21,540 nt of DNA from an uncultured Oscillospiraceae bacterium (GCA_900539165.1 UQAZ01000026.1:1-21540); one strand, 5' to 3'. Shown: positions 1-8,279, numbered from the stretch's first letter. Numbers and translations: made by a program. Notes: generated by a model from the letters alone, not told the origin.

Positions 1-1640
1 GACATACCAATAATTCCCTTACCGCCACGATTCTGTGCCTTATATGTATCAACTGTTTGACGCTTGATATATCCCTTTTCGGTAAGAGTGAGAATACAAT
101 CCTCTACCGGAATAAGGTCCTCGTCCTCTACATCGCCCGTAAATGCTGAAATTTCGGTGCGTCTTTCGTCACCGTATTTGTCGGCAACCTCACGAATTTC
201 TGTTTTAATGATTTCAAGCACTCTGTACTCGTTAGAGAGAATATCGTTATAATCCTTAATCTTCTCTTGTAACTCGTGCAACTCGTTCATAATCTTTTCG
301 ATTTCGAGACCTGCGAGTTGTCCCAAACGGTATGCAACGATAGCGGCAGCCTGTGGGTCGTCAAAGCCGAACTTGTCCATAATTGCTTGCTTTGCTTCCG
401 ACTGTCCGCCACGGCAAGCACGAATGGTTGCAATAACATCGTCAACGATGTCGAGTGCCTTTGCAAGTCCTTCGAGGATATGCTCTCTCTCCTGTGCCTT
501 ACGAAGATAATATCTTGTACGGCGGGTGATGATTTCCTCTTGGAACTGAATATATTTCTGCAAAATCTCTTTTAATGTCAAAATCTTAGGCACGCCGTTG
601 TCGAGTGCAAGAAGAATTACACCGAATGAGCTTTGCATTTCTGTCATTTTATAAAGATTGTTAAGAACAACCTGTGCATTTGCGTCACGCTTGATTGTGA
701 TTTCAATGTGCATACCGTGTCTGTCGGTATAGTCCTGAATATCCGCAATGCCTTCGATACGCTTTTCCTTGCACAAATCCGCAATTTTTTCGATAAGTCT
801 GCGCTTGTTTACGCTGTAAGGAAGCTCGGAAACAACGATTTTGTATCTGTCGCCCCTTGTTTCGATAATTTCTGCTCTGGCACGGATAATTATTTTGCCC
901 CTGCCTGTTGCGTAAGCCTCTTTAATTCCTCTTGTACCCATAATGATACCGTGAGTAGGGAAGTCAGGACCTTTAATATGTTCCATTATTTCCTCAAGGC
1001 CTGCGTTAGGATTATCGATAAGACAGCAAACGCCCTCTGCAACCTCTTTCATATTATGCGGAGGAATGTTGGTTGCCATACCTACGGCAATACCTGATGA
1101 GCCGTTAATAAGCAAACACGGGAACTTTGTAGGCAAAACCTCAGGCTCAAGCTCTGTATCGTCAAAGTTTGATACCCAATTAACAGTGTCCTTTTTAATA
1201 TCGTCAAGCATTTTGAGCGAAATCTTGCTCATTCTTGCTTCTGTATATCTGTATGCAGCGGCAGGGTCGCCGTCAACACTACCGAAGTTACCGTGACCGT
1301 CAACAAGCGGATGACGAAGCGAAAAGTCCTGCGCCATTCTTACGAGTGCGTCGTAAACGGATGCGTCACCGTGCGGGTGATAGTGACCGAGAACTTCACC
1401 GACGGTGGTAGCACACTTACGGTACGGCTTGTCGGGATAAAGTCCTGTGTTATACATTGCATAAAGAATTCTTCTGTGTACCGGCTTCAAGCCGTCTCTT
1501 ACATCGGGAAGCGCACGAGCCACGATAACGCTCATTGAGTAATCGAGGAACGCACTGCGTATTTCCTTACTGATTTCAACATCAATTATTTTTTGGTTAG
1601 AATAATCGATATGGTCATGTCTTATTTCTTTTTGTGCCAT
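1..1640 (-). CDS. gyrA: DNA gyrase subunit A (3' end cut by window edge)
   Basis: This is the breakage-reunion subunit of DNA gyrase, which introduces negative supercoils as GyrA2GyrB2. About 546 codons are present, starting MAQKEIRHDHIDYSNQ; the reading frame stays open to base 1, so the C-terminal beta-pinwheel domain is missing from the window. Visible landmarks are HPHGDASVYDALV (about residues 88-100, the quinolone-resistance-determining region), GHGNFGSVDGD, and RYTEAR with catalytic Tyr132. The start has a good AGGAG ribosome binding site at about 1650-1654 and lies 25 bases after the gyrB stop, so it is the last gene of the dnaA-gyrA cluster. The residue equivalent to E. coli Ser83 is Ala93, while the Asp87 equivalent (Asp97) is kept. 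Identity is certain from motifs and context. Confidence 0.98.
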   Translation of the reverse strand, partial: MAQKEIRHDHIDYSNQKIIDVEISKEIRSAFLDYSMSVIVARALPDVRDGLKPVHRRILYAMYNTGLYPDKPYRKCATTVGEVLGHYHPHGDASVYDALVRMAQDFSLRHPLVDGHGNFGSVDGDPAAAYRYTEARMSKISLKMLDDIKKDTVNWVSNFDDTELEPEVLPTKFPCLLINGSSGIAVGMATNIPPHNMKEVAEGVCCLIDNPNAGLEEIMEHIKGPDFPTHGIIMGTRGIKEAYATGRGKIIIRARAEIIETRGDRYKIVVSELPYSVNKRRLIEKIADLCKEKRIEGIADIQDYTDRHGMHIEITIKRDANAQVVLNNLYKMTEMQSSFGVILLALDNGVPKILTLKEILQKYIQFQEEIITRRTRYYLRKAQEREHILEGLAKALDIVDDVIATIRACRGGQSEAKQAIMDKFGFDDPQAAAIVAYRLGQLAGLEIEKIMNELHELQEKIKDYNDILSNEYRVLEIIKTEIREVADKYGDERRTEISAFTGDVEDEDLIPVEDCILTLTEKGYIKRQTVDTYKAQNRGGKGIIGM

Positions 1641-1665
1641 TATAAATATCTCCTATTCTTCCAAA

Positions 1666-3669
1666 TTAAATATCCAAATTCTTTACGAACTTAGCGTTTT
1701 GCTCAATAAACTGACGGCGAGGCTCAACATCCTCACCCATAAGAATTGAGAAGTTTTCGCTTGCAACCTGTGCGTCGTCAATGGTTACACGCTTCATTGT
1801 TCTGAACTCGGGGTCCATAGTGGTTTCCCAAAGCTGTTCAGGGTCCATTTCACCAAGACCCTTGTATCGCTGAACATCACAGTCTCCGCCCATCTGCTCG
1901 ATAATTTCGTCTCTCTGCTCGTCGGAGTATGCGTATTCGCTCTTTTTATTTTTTGTTACCTTAAAGAGTGGCGGTTGCGCCAAGAAAATATGACCGTGTT
2001 CTATAAGCTCGGGCATATATCTAAAGAAGAAGGTAAGCAAAAGTGTTGTAATATGCGCACCGTCGACATCGGCATCCGCCATAAGTACAATTTTGTGGTA
2101 TCTGAGCTTTGTTATATCAAAGTCCTCACCTATTCCCGTACCGAGTGCCGTAATTACGGGTACAAGCTTTTCGTTTCCGTAAACCTTGTCGAGTCTTGCC
2201 TTTTCAACATTGAGCATCTTACCCCAAAGAGGAAGAATTGCCATATATTGCGGGTCTCTGCCAAGCTTTGCGGAACCTCCTGCCGAGTCACCCTCTACGA
2301 TGTAAATTTCGCATTTTGTAGGGTCTTTTGATGTGCAGTCGGTAAGCTTGCCCGGAAGCGAGTTGCTTTCAAGAGGTGACTTTCTTCTTGCATTTTCTCT
2401 TGCTTTTCTTGCAGCCTCTCTTGCACGGGAAGCGTCAAGCGATTTGTTAAGCAAGGTTTTTGCAACCTGAGGATGTTCCTCAAAATAAGTCATAAGCTTG
2501 TCATAAACAAGTGATGAAACAAGACCTGTAATATCGGTATTGCCGAGCTTCCCCTTTGTCTGTCCCTCAAACTGTGCCTCTGTAAGCTTTACGCTGATAA
2601 CTGCCGTGATACCCTCACGAACATCGTCACCTGTAAATTTCTTATCGCTGTCCTTTAATATATTGAATTTTTTTCCGTAATCGTTAAATACTCTTGTAAG
2701 TGCAGTCTTAAAGCCTGTTTCGTGAGTACCGCCGTCAATGGTATTAATATTATTTGCAAATGAAATCAAAGTTTCACTGTAAGAATCTGTATAACAAAGA
2801 GCAACCTCGGCGCTTCTGTCGTCCTTTGTAGTTGAAATATGAATAACCTCGTTTTGGATAGGATTTAATCCTCTGCTCTCGTTAATCCATTCAACAAAAG
2901 AGCGAATACCGCCCTCGTAGCAGTAAACTGCAGTATGCTCGTCGTCACCGTACTTGTCGTCGGATGCTTTTTCTATCAGTTCTCTTTTATCGGTTAAACT
3001 GATTGAAAGACCTGCGTTAAGAAATGCCTGCTCACGAAGTCTGCGTTCAAGAATGTCAAAGCTGTATTTTGTCGTTTCTTGAAATATTTCGTCGTCCGCT
3101 TTGAACTTAATAAATGTTCCGTGACCGTCGCTGTCGCCGATGATATGTAAATCGTTTACAGGAATACCTCTTTCAAATCTCTGTGCATAAATGTGGCCGT
3201 TTTGAGTTACCTCAACCTCCATCCATTCGCTGAGTGCGTTTACAACGGATGAGCCTACACCGTGCAAACCGCCCGAAACCTTATATCCCGAGCCGCCGAA
3301 CTTACCGCCTGCGTGAAGCACTGTAAGAACTACCGTTACGGCAGGTAAGCCTGTTTTTTCATTGATACCGGTAGGAATACCACGGCCGTTATCTCTGACG
3401 GTAATAACATTGCCCGGTAAAATTTCCGTTTCGATATGAGTACAAAAGCCTGCCAACGCCTCGTCGATAGAGTTATCAACAATTTCATATACAAGGTGGT
3501 GCAGACCTCTCGGTCCTGTTGAGCCGATATACATACCAGGACGCTTTCTTACAGCCTCAAGTCCCTCAAGAACCTGAATATCGTCGGCATTATATTCCTC
3601 GGTTACAACGGTATCCATATCTTCTTCTTCAAGATTTGTCAAATTTTCATTCAAAATTTCTTCTGCCAT
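1666..3669 (-). CDS. gyrB: DNA gyrase subunit B
   Basis: This is the ATPase subunit of gyrase, 667 residues. The GHKL ATPase fold is seen in EIVDNSIDEA (about 62-71), VRDNGRGIP (91-99) and GGLHGVGSSVVNALS (133-147). The TOPRIM domain shows EGDSAGG (459-465) and DADVDG (532-537), and the C-terminus has QRYKGLGEM (600-608). An acidic extension of about 25 residues precedes the usual start of homology (around VLEGLEAVRKRPGMYIG); the chosen ATG has a CGGAG site upstream. It follows remB by 15 bases and precedes gyrA by 25 bases, so all three are probably cotranscribed. Trp482 stands where E. coli has Lys447 and B. subtilis has Arg, next to the quinolone-associated region. ParE is the only near alternative, but the linked gyrA and recF argue for GyrB. 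Confidence 0.98.
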   Translation of the reverse strand: MAEEILNENLTNLEEEDMDTVVTEEYNADDIQVLEGLEAVRKRPGMYIGSTGPRGLHHLVYEIVDNSIDEALAGFCTHIETEILPGNVITVRDNGRGIPTGINEKTGLPAVTVVLTVLHAGGKFGGSGYKVSGGLHGVGSSVVNALSEWMEVEVTQNGHIYAQRFERGIPVNDLHIIGDSDGHGTFIKFKADDEIFQETTKYSFDILERRLREQAFLNAGLSISLTDKRELIEKASDDKYGDDEHTAVYCYEGGIRSFVEWINESRGLNPIQNEVIHISTTKDDRSAEVALCYTDSYSETLISFANNINTIDGGTHETGFKTALTRVFNDYGKKFNILKDSDKKFTGDDVREGITAVISVKLTEAQFEGQTKGKLGNTDITGLVSSLVYDKLMTYFEEHPQVAKTLLNKSLDASRAREAARKARENARRKSPLESNSLPGKLTDCTSKDPTKCEIYIVEGDSAGGSAKLGRDPQYMAILPLWGKMLNVEKARLDKVYGNEKLVPVITALGTGIGEDFDITKLRYHKIVLMADADVDGAHITTLLLTFFFRYMPELIEHGHIFLAQPPLFKVTKNKKSEYAYSDEQRDEIIEQMGGDCDVQRYKGLGEMDPEQLWETTMDPEFRTMKRVTIDDAQVASENFSILMGEDVEPRRQFIEQNAKFVKNLDI

Positions 3670-3684
3670 TTACAAAACTCCGTT

Positions 3685-3921
3685 TTATGACTTAGCACGC
3701 TTATTAAGTGTGCTTGTGTTTATCGGACTTACATAAATCTTATCGTTTGTAACAACAAAGCATTTAGGTAAGTCATAGTTTACATAAATTACTTTTTTAT
3801 TCTTTTCTGCCTTTTTGAGATAATCTCTCGTCGCCTTGTTCACCGTGGAGGTGTCCATATCGAAAATTCCGATAATTTCCTTGTCCCTCACAACCGTGTC
3901 CTCGCCTATATGCAGATACAT
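3685..3921 (-). CDS. remB: RemB/YaaB-type DUF370 regulator
   Basis: This 78-residue protein (begins MYLHIGEDTVVRDKEIIGIFD) matches the DUF370/RemA-RemB family by sequence pattern and by location: in Bacillus the remB (yaaB) gene sits exactly between recF and gyrB, as here. RemA-type proteins are small DNA-binding regulators of biofilm matrix and osmoprotection genes; the role of the RemB branch is less clear, and DNA binding here is inference. The conserved region DMDTSTVNKATRDYL is present at about residues 21-35. A GAGGA ribosome binding site precedes the ATG. It lies 40 bases after recF and 15 bases before gyrB. I see no promoter of its own. Confidence 0.85.
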   Translation of the reverse strand: MYLHIGEDTVVRDKEIIGIFDMDTSTVNKATRDYLKKAEKNKKVIYVNYDLPKCFVVTNDKIYVSPINTSTLNKRAKS

Positions 3922-3961
3922 AATTTTTTCCTCATACTCTGCTTTTTGCAGAATTATATGT

Positions 3962-5050
3962 TTAATTAATTATTTTTCCGTCAACAATATGAAATGTCTT
4001 GCCCTGTTTTAATCTTAAAATCGTATTTTTGTCACAGCAGGTAATAAACACCTGCCAGTCTTTTATATGATTTAAGATATAATCCTGCCTTTTTTCGTCC
4101 AGCTCGCTCATTACATCATCAAGCAATGCAATCGGCTCTATCCCTGTTTTTTCTTTAAGCAGGCTCGCCTCCGCAAGCTTCATTGCAAGCACGCAGGAGC
4201 GTTGCTGTCCCTGTGAGCCAAACAATTTGACGGAATTATTGTTAATTAAAATTTCTATATCGTCTCTGTGCGGACCTTTTGTGGTCGTATGATTGATAAT
4301 ATCTGTTTTTATATGCGTTCTTAGTGCTTCATACAGCTTGTTTTCTATATCGTCTATATTATCGCTGTAATCCGCCGAACCCGCATATCTTATTTCTATC
4401 TCCTCGCTGCCTGCACTCAATCCGTTAAATATTTCCTTTAGATAAGGTGTAAGCGCCTCGATATATTTCATTCGCTGATAAATTATTTTTGCACCCGTTT
4501 TTGCAAGCGACATATCCCATATTTCAAGGCTTGCCTCGGTTTGATGCAAGGATTCTGAATTTTTCAGTACATAATTTCTCTGTTCAAGCGATTTATTATA
4601 ATTTTTCAGCAGGGTGCGATAATTGCTTTTCATTTGGCACAGTGCCGAATCAACAAATTTTCGTCTTTCACTCGGTCCGTCCTTTATCATACTTAAATGA
4701 ACAGGACTGAAAACAATAGCCTTGATTTCGTCACCGAGTGCAGACGCACTTTTTTTTGCGATACCGTTTAGCTTTACTCTTTTACGCTTTTCTATATCTA
4801 TTTCGGCATTTTGTTCTCTGCCGTTTCCGTAAAATTCAAGATAAAGTCTGCTCCTGTCACAGCCGAATTTAATTAAATCCCTGTCCTTATTTCCACGAAA
4901 GCTGTGCGCTCCCGTAAAAAGATAGATTGCTTCGGTTAAATTTGTTTTGCCCTGAGCATTTTCGCCCCAAATAATATTTACATCATCAAAATCAACAGAC
5001 ATTTTTTCAATGTTTCTGTAATTTTCGAGCGTTATTCTATTTATTTTCAT
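3962..5050 (-). CDS. recF: DNA replication and repair protein RecF
   Basis: RecF is an SMC-like ABC ATPase that works with RecO and RecR to load RecA at single-strand gaps. The 362 residues contain Walker A GENAQGKT (29-36), the ABC signature FGSQGQQR (277-284) and Walker B IALLDDVMSELD (307-318), in the correct order and at the family's usual length. The start ATG overlaps the end of yaaA by 14 bases, and no strong ribosome binding site is visible there, so translational coupling to yaaA is likely. It is followed by remB after 40 bases. The neighbourhood yaaA-recF-remB-gyrB is the standard Firmicute one. Confidence 0.97.
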   Translation of the reverse strand: MKINRITLENYRNIEKMSVDFDDVNIIWGENAQGKTNLTEAIYLFTGAHSFRGNKDRDLIKFGCDRSRLYLEFYGNGREQNAEIDIEKRKRVKLNGIAKKSASALGDEIKAIVFSPVHLSMIKDGPSERRKFVDSALCQMKSNYRTLLKNYNKSLEQRNYVLKNSESLHQTEASLEIWDMSLAKTGAKIIYQRMKYIEALTPYLKEIFNGLSAGSEEIEIRYAGSADYSDNIDDIENKLYEALRTHIKTDIINHTTTKGPHRDDIEILINNNSVKLFGSQGQQRSCVLAMKLAEASLLKEKTGIEPIALLDDVMSELDEKRQDYILNHIKDWQVFITCCDKNTILRLKQGKTFHIVDGKIIN

Positions 5051-5288
5051 TTACTATTTCGTAATCTACCGCAAATGCCGATACAATATCGCCGTTTCTC
5101 AGTTTTTTTCCACGGGCGGTACAAACCTCGGAATTAACTTTGATAATACCGTCTTGGATAAATTCCTTTGCCTGTCCGCCTGTTTCGGCTATTCCCTTAA
5201 ATTTCAAAAAGGACTGAAGCTGAATAAAATCCGTATTAATTTTTACCGTTTCTTTTGTATGCGGTGTTGCCTTAACCTTGATTTTCAT
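5037..5288 (-). CDS. yaaA: S4-domain protein YaaA
   Basis: This is a small S4-like RNA-binding protein of 83 residues. The core LQSFLKFKGIAETGGQAKEFIQDGIIKVNSE (about 24-54) followed by RGKKLRNGD matches the YaaA family found between dnaN and recF in Firmicutes. Its precise role is not known; a link to ribosome assembly or to the replication operon has been suggested for the family. It overlaps the end of dnaN by 17 bases and the start of recF by 14 bases. GAGG lies 6 bases before the ATG, supporting this start. It has about 12 more N-terminal residues than the Bacillus protein. Confidence 0.9.
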   Translation of the reverse strand: MKIKVKATPHTKETVKINTDFIQLQSFLKFKGIAETGGQAKEFIQDGIIKVNSEVCTARGKKLRNGDIVSAFAVDYEIVNENK

Positions 5289-6390
5289 TTTTTAACCTCA
5301 TAGGTAATACTAAGAATATAAAGTTGTCGGAATCAATAGGCTTGATTACGGTAGGACTTACAGGTCCTACAAGCTGAATTTTAACTTGGTCAACATCACT
5401 TGCGTGAAGTGCATCGAGCATAAATTTTGAGTTAAAGCCTATTTCTACTCTTGCACCCGAAGTGTTTGCGTGAGTATAGTTTATTACTCTGCCGAGACTT
5501 GATACGGTCGAAACTCTCATTTGGTCGTTGTCAAACAGACATCTGATAGGGTTTTTCTGATTGTTTTCAATAACGGGGAGAGTTCTTTCAATACAGTCAA
5601 TAGCATCCTGTGTGTTGATTAAAACGGTTGTGGTTGTTTCCTTTGGAATTGCCGTATTGTAATCAATAAATTCACCGTCAAGAAGTCTGCTTATAATACT
5701 GTAATTTTCTACTTCAAATACAATATGTCTTTTACTTATAGAAATATTTATATTATTATCATTTTCTAAATTGAGAAGTTTAATTAATTCTCTGATAGTC
5801 TTTTTAGGTACAACAAAATCTAAATCCTCACCTGTATAATCGAGAGGCTCTTTTCTGATAGCAAGACGATAACCGTCAACACCTATCAAAGTGATTTCAT
5901 TTTGTCTTATTTCAAATTTTAATCCGGTGAATACAGGTTTTGACGATTCGCTGTCTGCAACGGCAAATAATGTTTGATTTACCATTGAATATAGGAGTGA
6001 CTGACTGAATTCTATTTTTTTTCCGTTATTTACTGACGGAAGCTCCGGATAATCATCGGCGTCAATACCTGTTATGTTATATTGTGCCGCACCGCATGTT
6101 AATGAAACAGAATTAGAATTAGTTTCAATAGTAATATCGTCATCGTCTAATTTACGGATAATATCGCAAAGCACCTTTGCATTAATTACGATTGCACCCG
6201 GCTCAATTACATCAACAGACATAATTGTGTTAATACCGAATTCAAAATCATAACCCGTAAGGCTGAGCGTATTGCTTCCGCATTCGATAAGAATACCCTC
6301 TATTGTAGGAATTGTAACTTTTGCGCTTACTGCTCTCATTACATTATTACACGCATTTGATAATTCCTTGGTATTGCATATAAATTTCAT
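5272..6390 (-). CDS. dnaN: DNA polymerase III beta subunit (sliding clamp)
   Basis: The sliding clamp encircles DNA and tethers the replicative polymerase. The protein is 372 residues, the normal length for three clamp domains, and starts MKFICNTKELSNACNNV. Recognisable family segments are DADDYPELP (about 118-126), VDGYRLA (about 182-188) and the C-terminal FLVLPMRL. The ATG has an AGGAG site about 6-10 bases upstream. The gene lies downstream of dnaA across the putative oriC gap and overlaps yaaA by 17 bases. A weak promoter candidate for dnaN sits in the gap (minus strand TTGCAC at 6487-6492 and TATAAG at 6463-6468, 18-base spacer), overlapping the DnaA-trio-like tract; I rate it low. Confidence 0.98.
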   Translation of the reverse strand: MKFICNTKELSNACNNVMRAVSAKVTIPTIEGILIECGSNTLSLTGYDFEFGINTIMSVDVIEPGAIVINAKVLCDIIRKLDDDDITIETNSNSVSLTCGAAQYNITGIDADDYPELPSVNNGKKIEFSQSLLYSMVNQTLFAVADSESSKPVFTGLKFEIRQNEITLIGVDGYRLAIRKEPLDYTGEDLDFVVPKKTIRELIKLLNLENDNNINISISKRHIVFEVENYSIISRLLDGEFIDYNTAIPKETTTTVLINTQDAIDCIERTLPVIENNQKNPIRCLFDNDQMRVSTVSSLGRVINYTHANTSGARVEIGFNSKFMLDALHASDVDQVKIQLVGPVSPTVIKPIDSDNFIFLVLPMRLKNENQG

Positions 6391-6463
6391 AACAGTTCTC
6401 CTTTGAGTGATTTATTTGCCGAAAAATGAATATGTAAAAAATTCCATAAACATAAAAGAATTC

Positions 6464-6481
6464 TTATAGTAGTATTATTAG
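6464..6481 (+). other. DnaA-trio-like repeat at putative oriC unwinding site
   Basis: Read 3' to 5' on the plus strand from base 6481 leftward, the sequence is GAT TAT TAT GAT GAT ATT. Known DnaA-trios are repeats of 3'-(G/A)AT-5' that start beside a GC-rich spacer next to a DnaA box and guide DnaA loading onto one strand. Here the GC-richer spacer is 6481-6490 and the nearest box starts at 6495. Order and polarity relative to dnaA and dnaN match the Bacillus arrangement (dnaA, boxes, GC spacer, trios, dnaN). Two of the trios begin with T instead of G or A. Confidence 0.6.
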
Positions 6482-6494
6482 AGGCGGTGCAAAA

Positions 6495-6651
6495 TGTGTA
6501 AAATTTCTTTAAGCCTTTTAATTACTGCATTTTTGCGGTGTATTTTTTTCACAATGGCTTTGTGTAAAAAATGTTGGCATTGTGGAAAAATAAAACTTTC
6601 AACATACTATGTGAAAAATTTTTATGTGGAAAAGAAAAATTATGTGGAAAA
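6495..6651. other. Putative oriC: cluster of DnaA-box-like 9-mers
   Basis: The gap between dnaA and dnaN holds seven 9-mers close to the DnaA box TTATNCACA. Five are TGTGGAAAA or TGTGTAAAA on the plus strand, starting at 6495, 6561, 6581, 6625 and 6643; one is TGTGAAAAA at 6610; one is in the opposite orientation (TTTTTCACA at 6545). The last abuts the dnaA stop codon. Written in the box direction these are TTTTCCACA, TTTTACACA and TTTTTCACA, so all have T rather than A at position 3. Clustering, shared orientation and location make this the best replication origin candidate in the window. No gene fits in 6391-6651. Confidence 0.8.
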
Positions 6652-7998
6652 TCAGTTATTTTTCAAATTATTGATTATGTCCGTAACCTGATTATTTATT
6701 ACGGAATCTTTTTTAATTTTCTCACCGAATTTTTCTACATTATACATAACGGTGGAGTGGTCTCTGCCGAATTTTTCTCCGATAGCCTTGTGGCTCATAT
6801 CCGTTACTTCTCTGATTATATAAAAGCACATTTTTCTTGCGTTGCTTACATCAGAGGTTTGCTTCTTGCTGTAAATATCCTCTACGGATACGCCGGTCGT
6901 TCTGCTTACTTCGTCAACAATACTGTTGATAACATCGCCGATAGGTCTTGTATCGTTTTGAACATCCTTGATTGCAGCCTGTGCCAACGCTATGGTAGGC
7001 TCACATTCGCTGAATTTACACAAAACCTGTAATTTCTTTGTAATGCCTTCGAGCTGACGAATGTTTGTTTTTATATTCTGTGCAATGTATTCTACTACAT
7101 TATTGTGCTTTGTCATATCAAGGTCGAGAAGCTGAGCTTTTCTCTTTATGATTGCACATCTTGTTTCAAATTCGGGCGGCTGAATGTCCGCCATAAGTCC
7201 GCTTTCAAATCGTCCGCAAAGTCTTTCTGTGAGCGACTTAATTTCTTTTGGCGGACGGTCGGAGGTAAGGACGATTTGCTTTCCGTCATCTATTAAGCTG
7301 TTGAAGGTGTGAAAAAATTCCTCCTCCGTTTGCGTTTTACCTGCGATAAACTGAATATCGTCAACCAAAAATAAATCAATATTATTTCTGTATTTGTCGT
7401 GAAATTCGTCAACGCTTTTTTTACCGAGACTTGCGATAAATTCGTTTGCAAAATTTTCTGCCTTAATATATTTAATTTTCATTTCGGGATAATTTCTTGC
7501 AACCTCGTAGCTGATTGCGTTGAGCAAATGCGTTTTACCTAATCCACTCGGCCCGTAAATAAAAAGAGGATTATATGTATAAAACACAGGCGAGGAGCAG
7601 GAAATCTGTCCTCCCGGGTCTGCTGCAATAGCTTTTGCCGCAGCGTGAGCAAAACGGTTTGACGGTCCGACAATGAAATTATCAAAGGTGTAAATTTCAT
7701 TTCTGAAATCCTCAAGATTGATACCGTTTTTTTCACTTTTTGACATATCGTCCTCAGGACAGTAATATTTTACATTTATTTTTACACCGCAAATTTCCTG
7801 AAATGCGTCACAGATGAGGCTGTCATACATTTTTACGACAGTTCTCTTAAAATAAGAATTGCTGAATTCTAAGGTTACCGATTCGCCTGTAAATTCCTTA
7901 ATTTTTATTGGTTGAAACCAAAGCTTGAACGCTGTATCTGTGGTATAATGTTTACAAAATTGCAGGATATTGTCCCATAATTCCTGATAATTATCCAT
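6652..7998 (-). CDS. dnaA: Chromosomal replication initiator protein DnaA
   Basis: DnaA binds origin boxes and melts DNA to start replication. The 448 residues show domain I (about 1-80), a very short domain II linker (about 81-100), an AAA+ domain with Walker A GPSGLGKT (149-156) and Walker B LFLVDDIQF (209-217), and a C-terminal helix-turn-helix domain IV with GRDHSTVMYNVEK (411-423). Two DNA-contact segments differ from the common form: the basic loop reads SKKQTSDV (377-384) where E. coli and B. subtilis carry more Arg/Lys, and the signature has one Gly (FGRDHS) where most have FGGRDHT. The start has a GGGAG site about 9-13 bases upstream and a strong promoter at 8108-8136. It heads the replication cassette. 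Confidence 0.98.
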   Translation of the reverse strand: MDNYQELWDNILQFCKHYTTDTAFKLWFQPIKIKEFTGESVTLEFSNSYFKRTVVKMYDSLICDAFQEICGVKINVKYYCPEDDMSKSEKNGINLEDFRNEIYTFDNFIVGPSNRFAHAAAKAIAADPGGQISCSSPVFYTYNPLFIYGPSGLGKTHLLNAISYEVARNYPEMKIKYIKAENFANEFIASLGKKSVDEFHDKYRNNIDLFLVDDIQFIAGKTQTEEEFFHTFNSLIDDGKQIVLTSDRPPKEIKSLTERLCGRFESGLMADIQPPEFETRCAIIKRKAQLLDLDMTKHNNVVEYIAQNIKTNIRQLEGITKKLQVLCKFSECEPTIALAQAAIKDVQNDTRPIGDVINSIVDEVSRTTGVSVEDIYSKKQTSDVSNARKMCFYIIREVTDMSHKAIGEKFGRDHSTVMYNVEKFGEKIKKDSVINNQVTDIINNLKNN

Positions 7999-8071
7999 TA
8001 ATTAATCTCCCACTGCTTTTTTAGTCTTATTAATCATTTATCATTAAAAAATACAAATATTCGTTTTAGAC

Positions 8072-8093
8072 GCCGTAAAATCGAAAATACGGC
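8072..8093 (-). promoter_or_regulatory. Inverted repeat in the dnaA leader
   Basis: GCCGTA (8072-8077) and TACGGC (8088-8093) form a perfect 6-bp inverted repeat around a 10-base centre. It lies just downstream of the predicted dnaA start point (about 8101) and about 75-95 bases before the dnaA ATG. It could be a hairpin in the roughly 100-base leader or an operator. No T-run follows, so it is not an intrinsic terminator. Confidence 0.45.
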
Positions 8094-8107
8094 ATAACCC
8101 ACTTAAT

Positions 8108-8136
8108 ATTATATATTATATATTAATCTATGTCAA
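8108..8136 (-). promoter_or_regulatory. dnaA promoter (sigma-A type)
   Basis: On the minus strand, a perfect -35 TTGACA (8131-8136) and a perfect -10 TATAAT (8108-8113) are separated by exactly 17 bases. Transcription would begin near 8101 and run into dnaA with a leader of about 100 bases. The flanking 8101-8200 is very AT-rich, including alternating AT stretches, but I see no convincing DnaA box in it. Confidence 0.85.
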
Positions 8137-8215
8137 TAATAAATATTAATAATAATTATAACATTAATATTTTAAGGCTCAAAATAATGTTAATATATTC
8201 TTTAATAAAAGCGTG

Positions 8216-8244
8216 TTGCATTTTGTATAAGATTAATCTATAAT
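8216..8244 (+). promoter_or_regulatory. Promoter for the LCP-like/folate gene cluster
   Basis: TTGCAT (8216-8221) and a perfect TATAAT (8239-8244) with a 17-base spacer point rightward. The predicted start near 8251 leaves a leader of only about 29 bases before the GTG at 8280, which leaves no room for a riboswitch such as the tetrahydrofolate class. No other strong promoter was seen before folE, so this one probably serves the downstream fol genes too. Confidence 0.75.
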
Positions 8245-8279
8245 AAAGCATAAACAGAGGCTTAAAGGGAGGCGACAGA

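Noticed and set aside
8101..8230. DnaA boxes upstream of dnaA.
   Set aside because: The best match, TTTGTATAA at 8222-8230, has two mismatches and no cluster; the region is simply AT-rich.
8122..8241. 10-base direct repeat ATTAATCTAT at 8122-8131 and 8232-8241, one in each divergent promoter.
   Set aside because: The region is so AT-rich that a 10-base match could arise by chance.
8245..8279. Possible tetrahydrofolate or other riboswitch before the folate cluster.
   Set aside because: The leader after the predicted start is only about 29 bases and shows no structured core.
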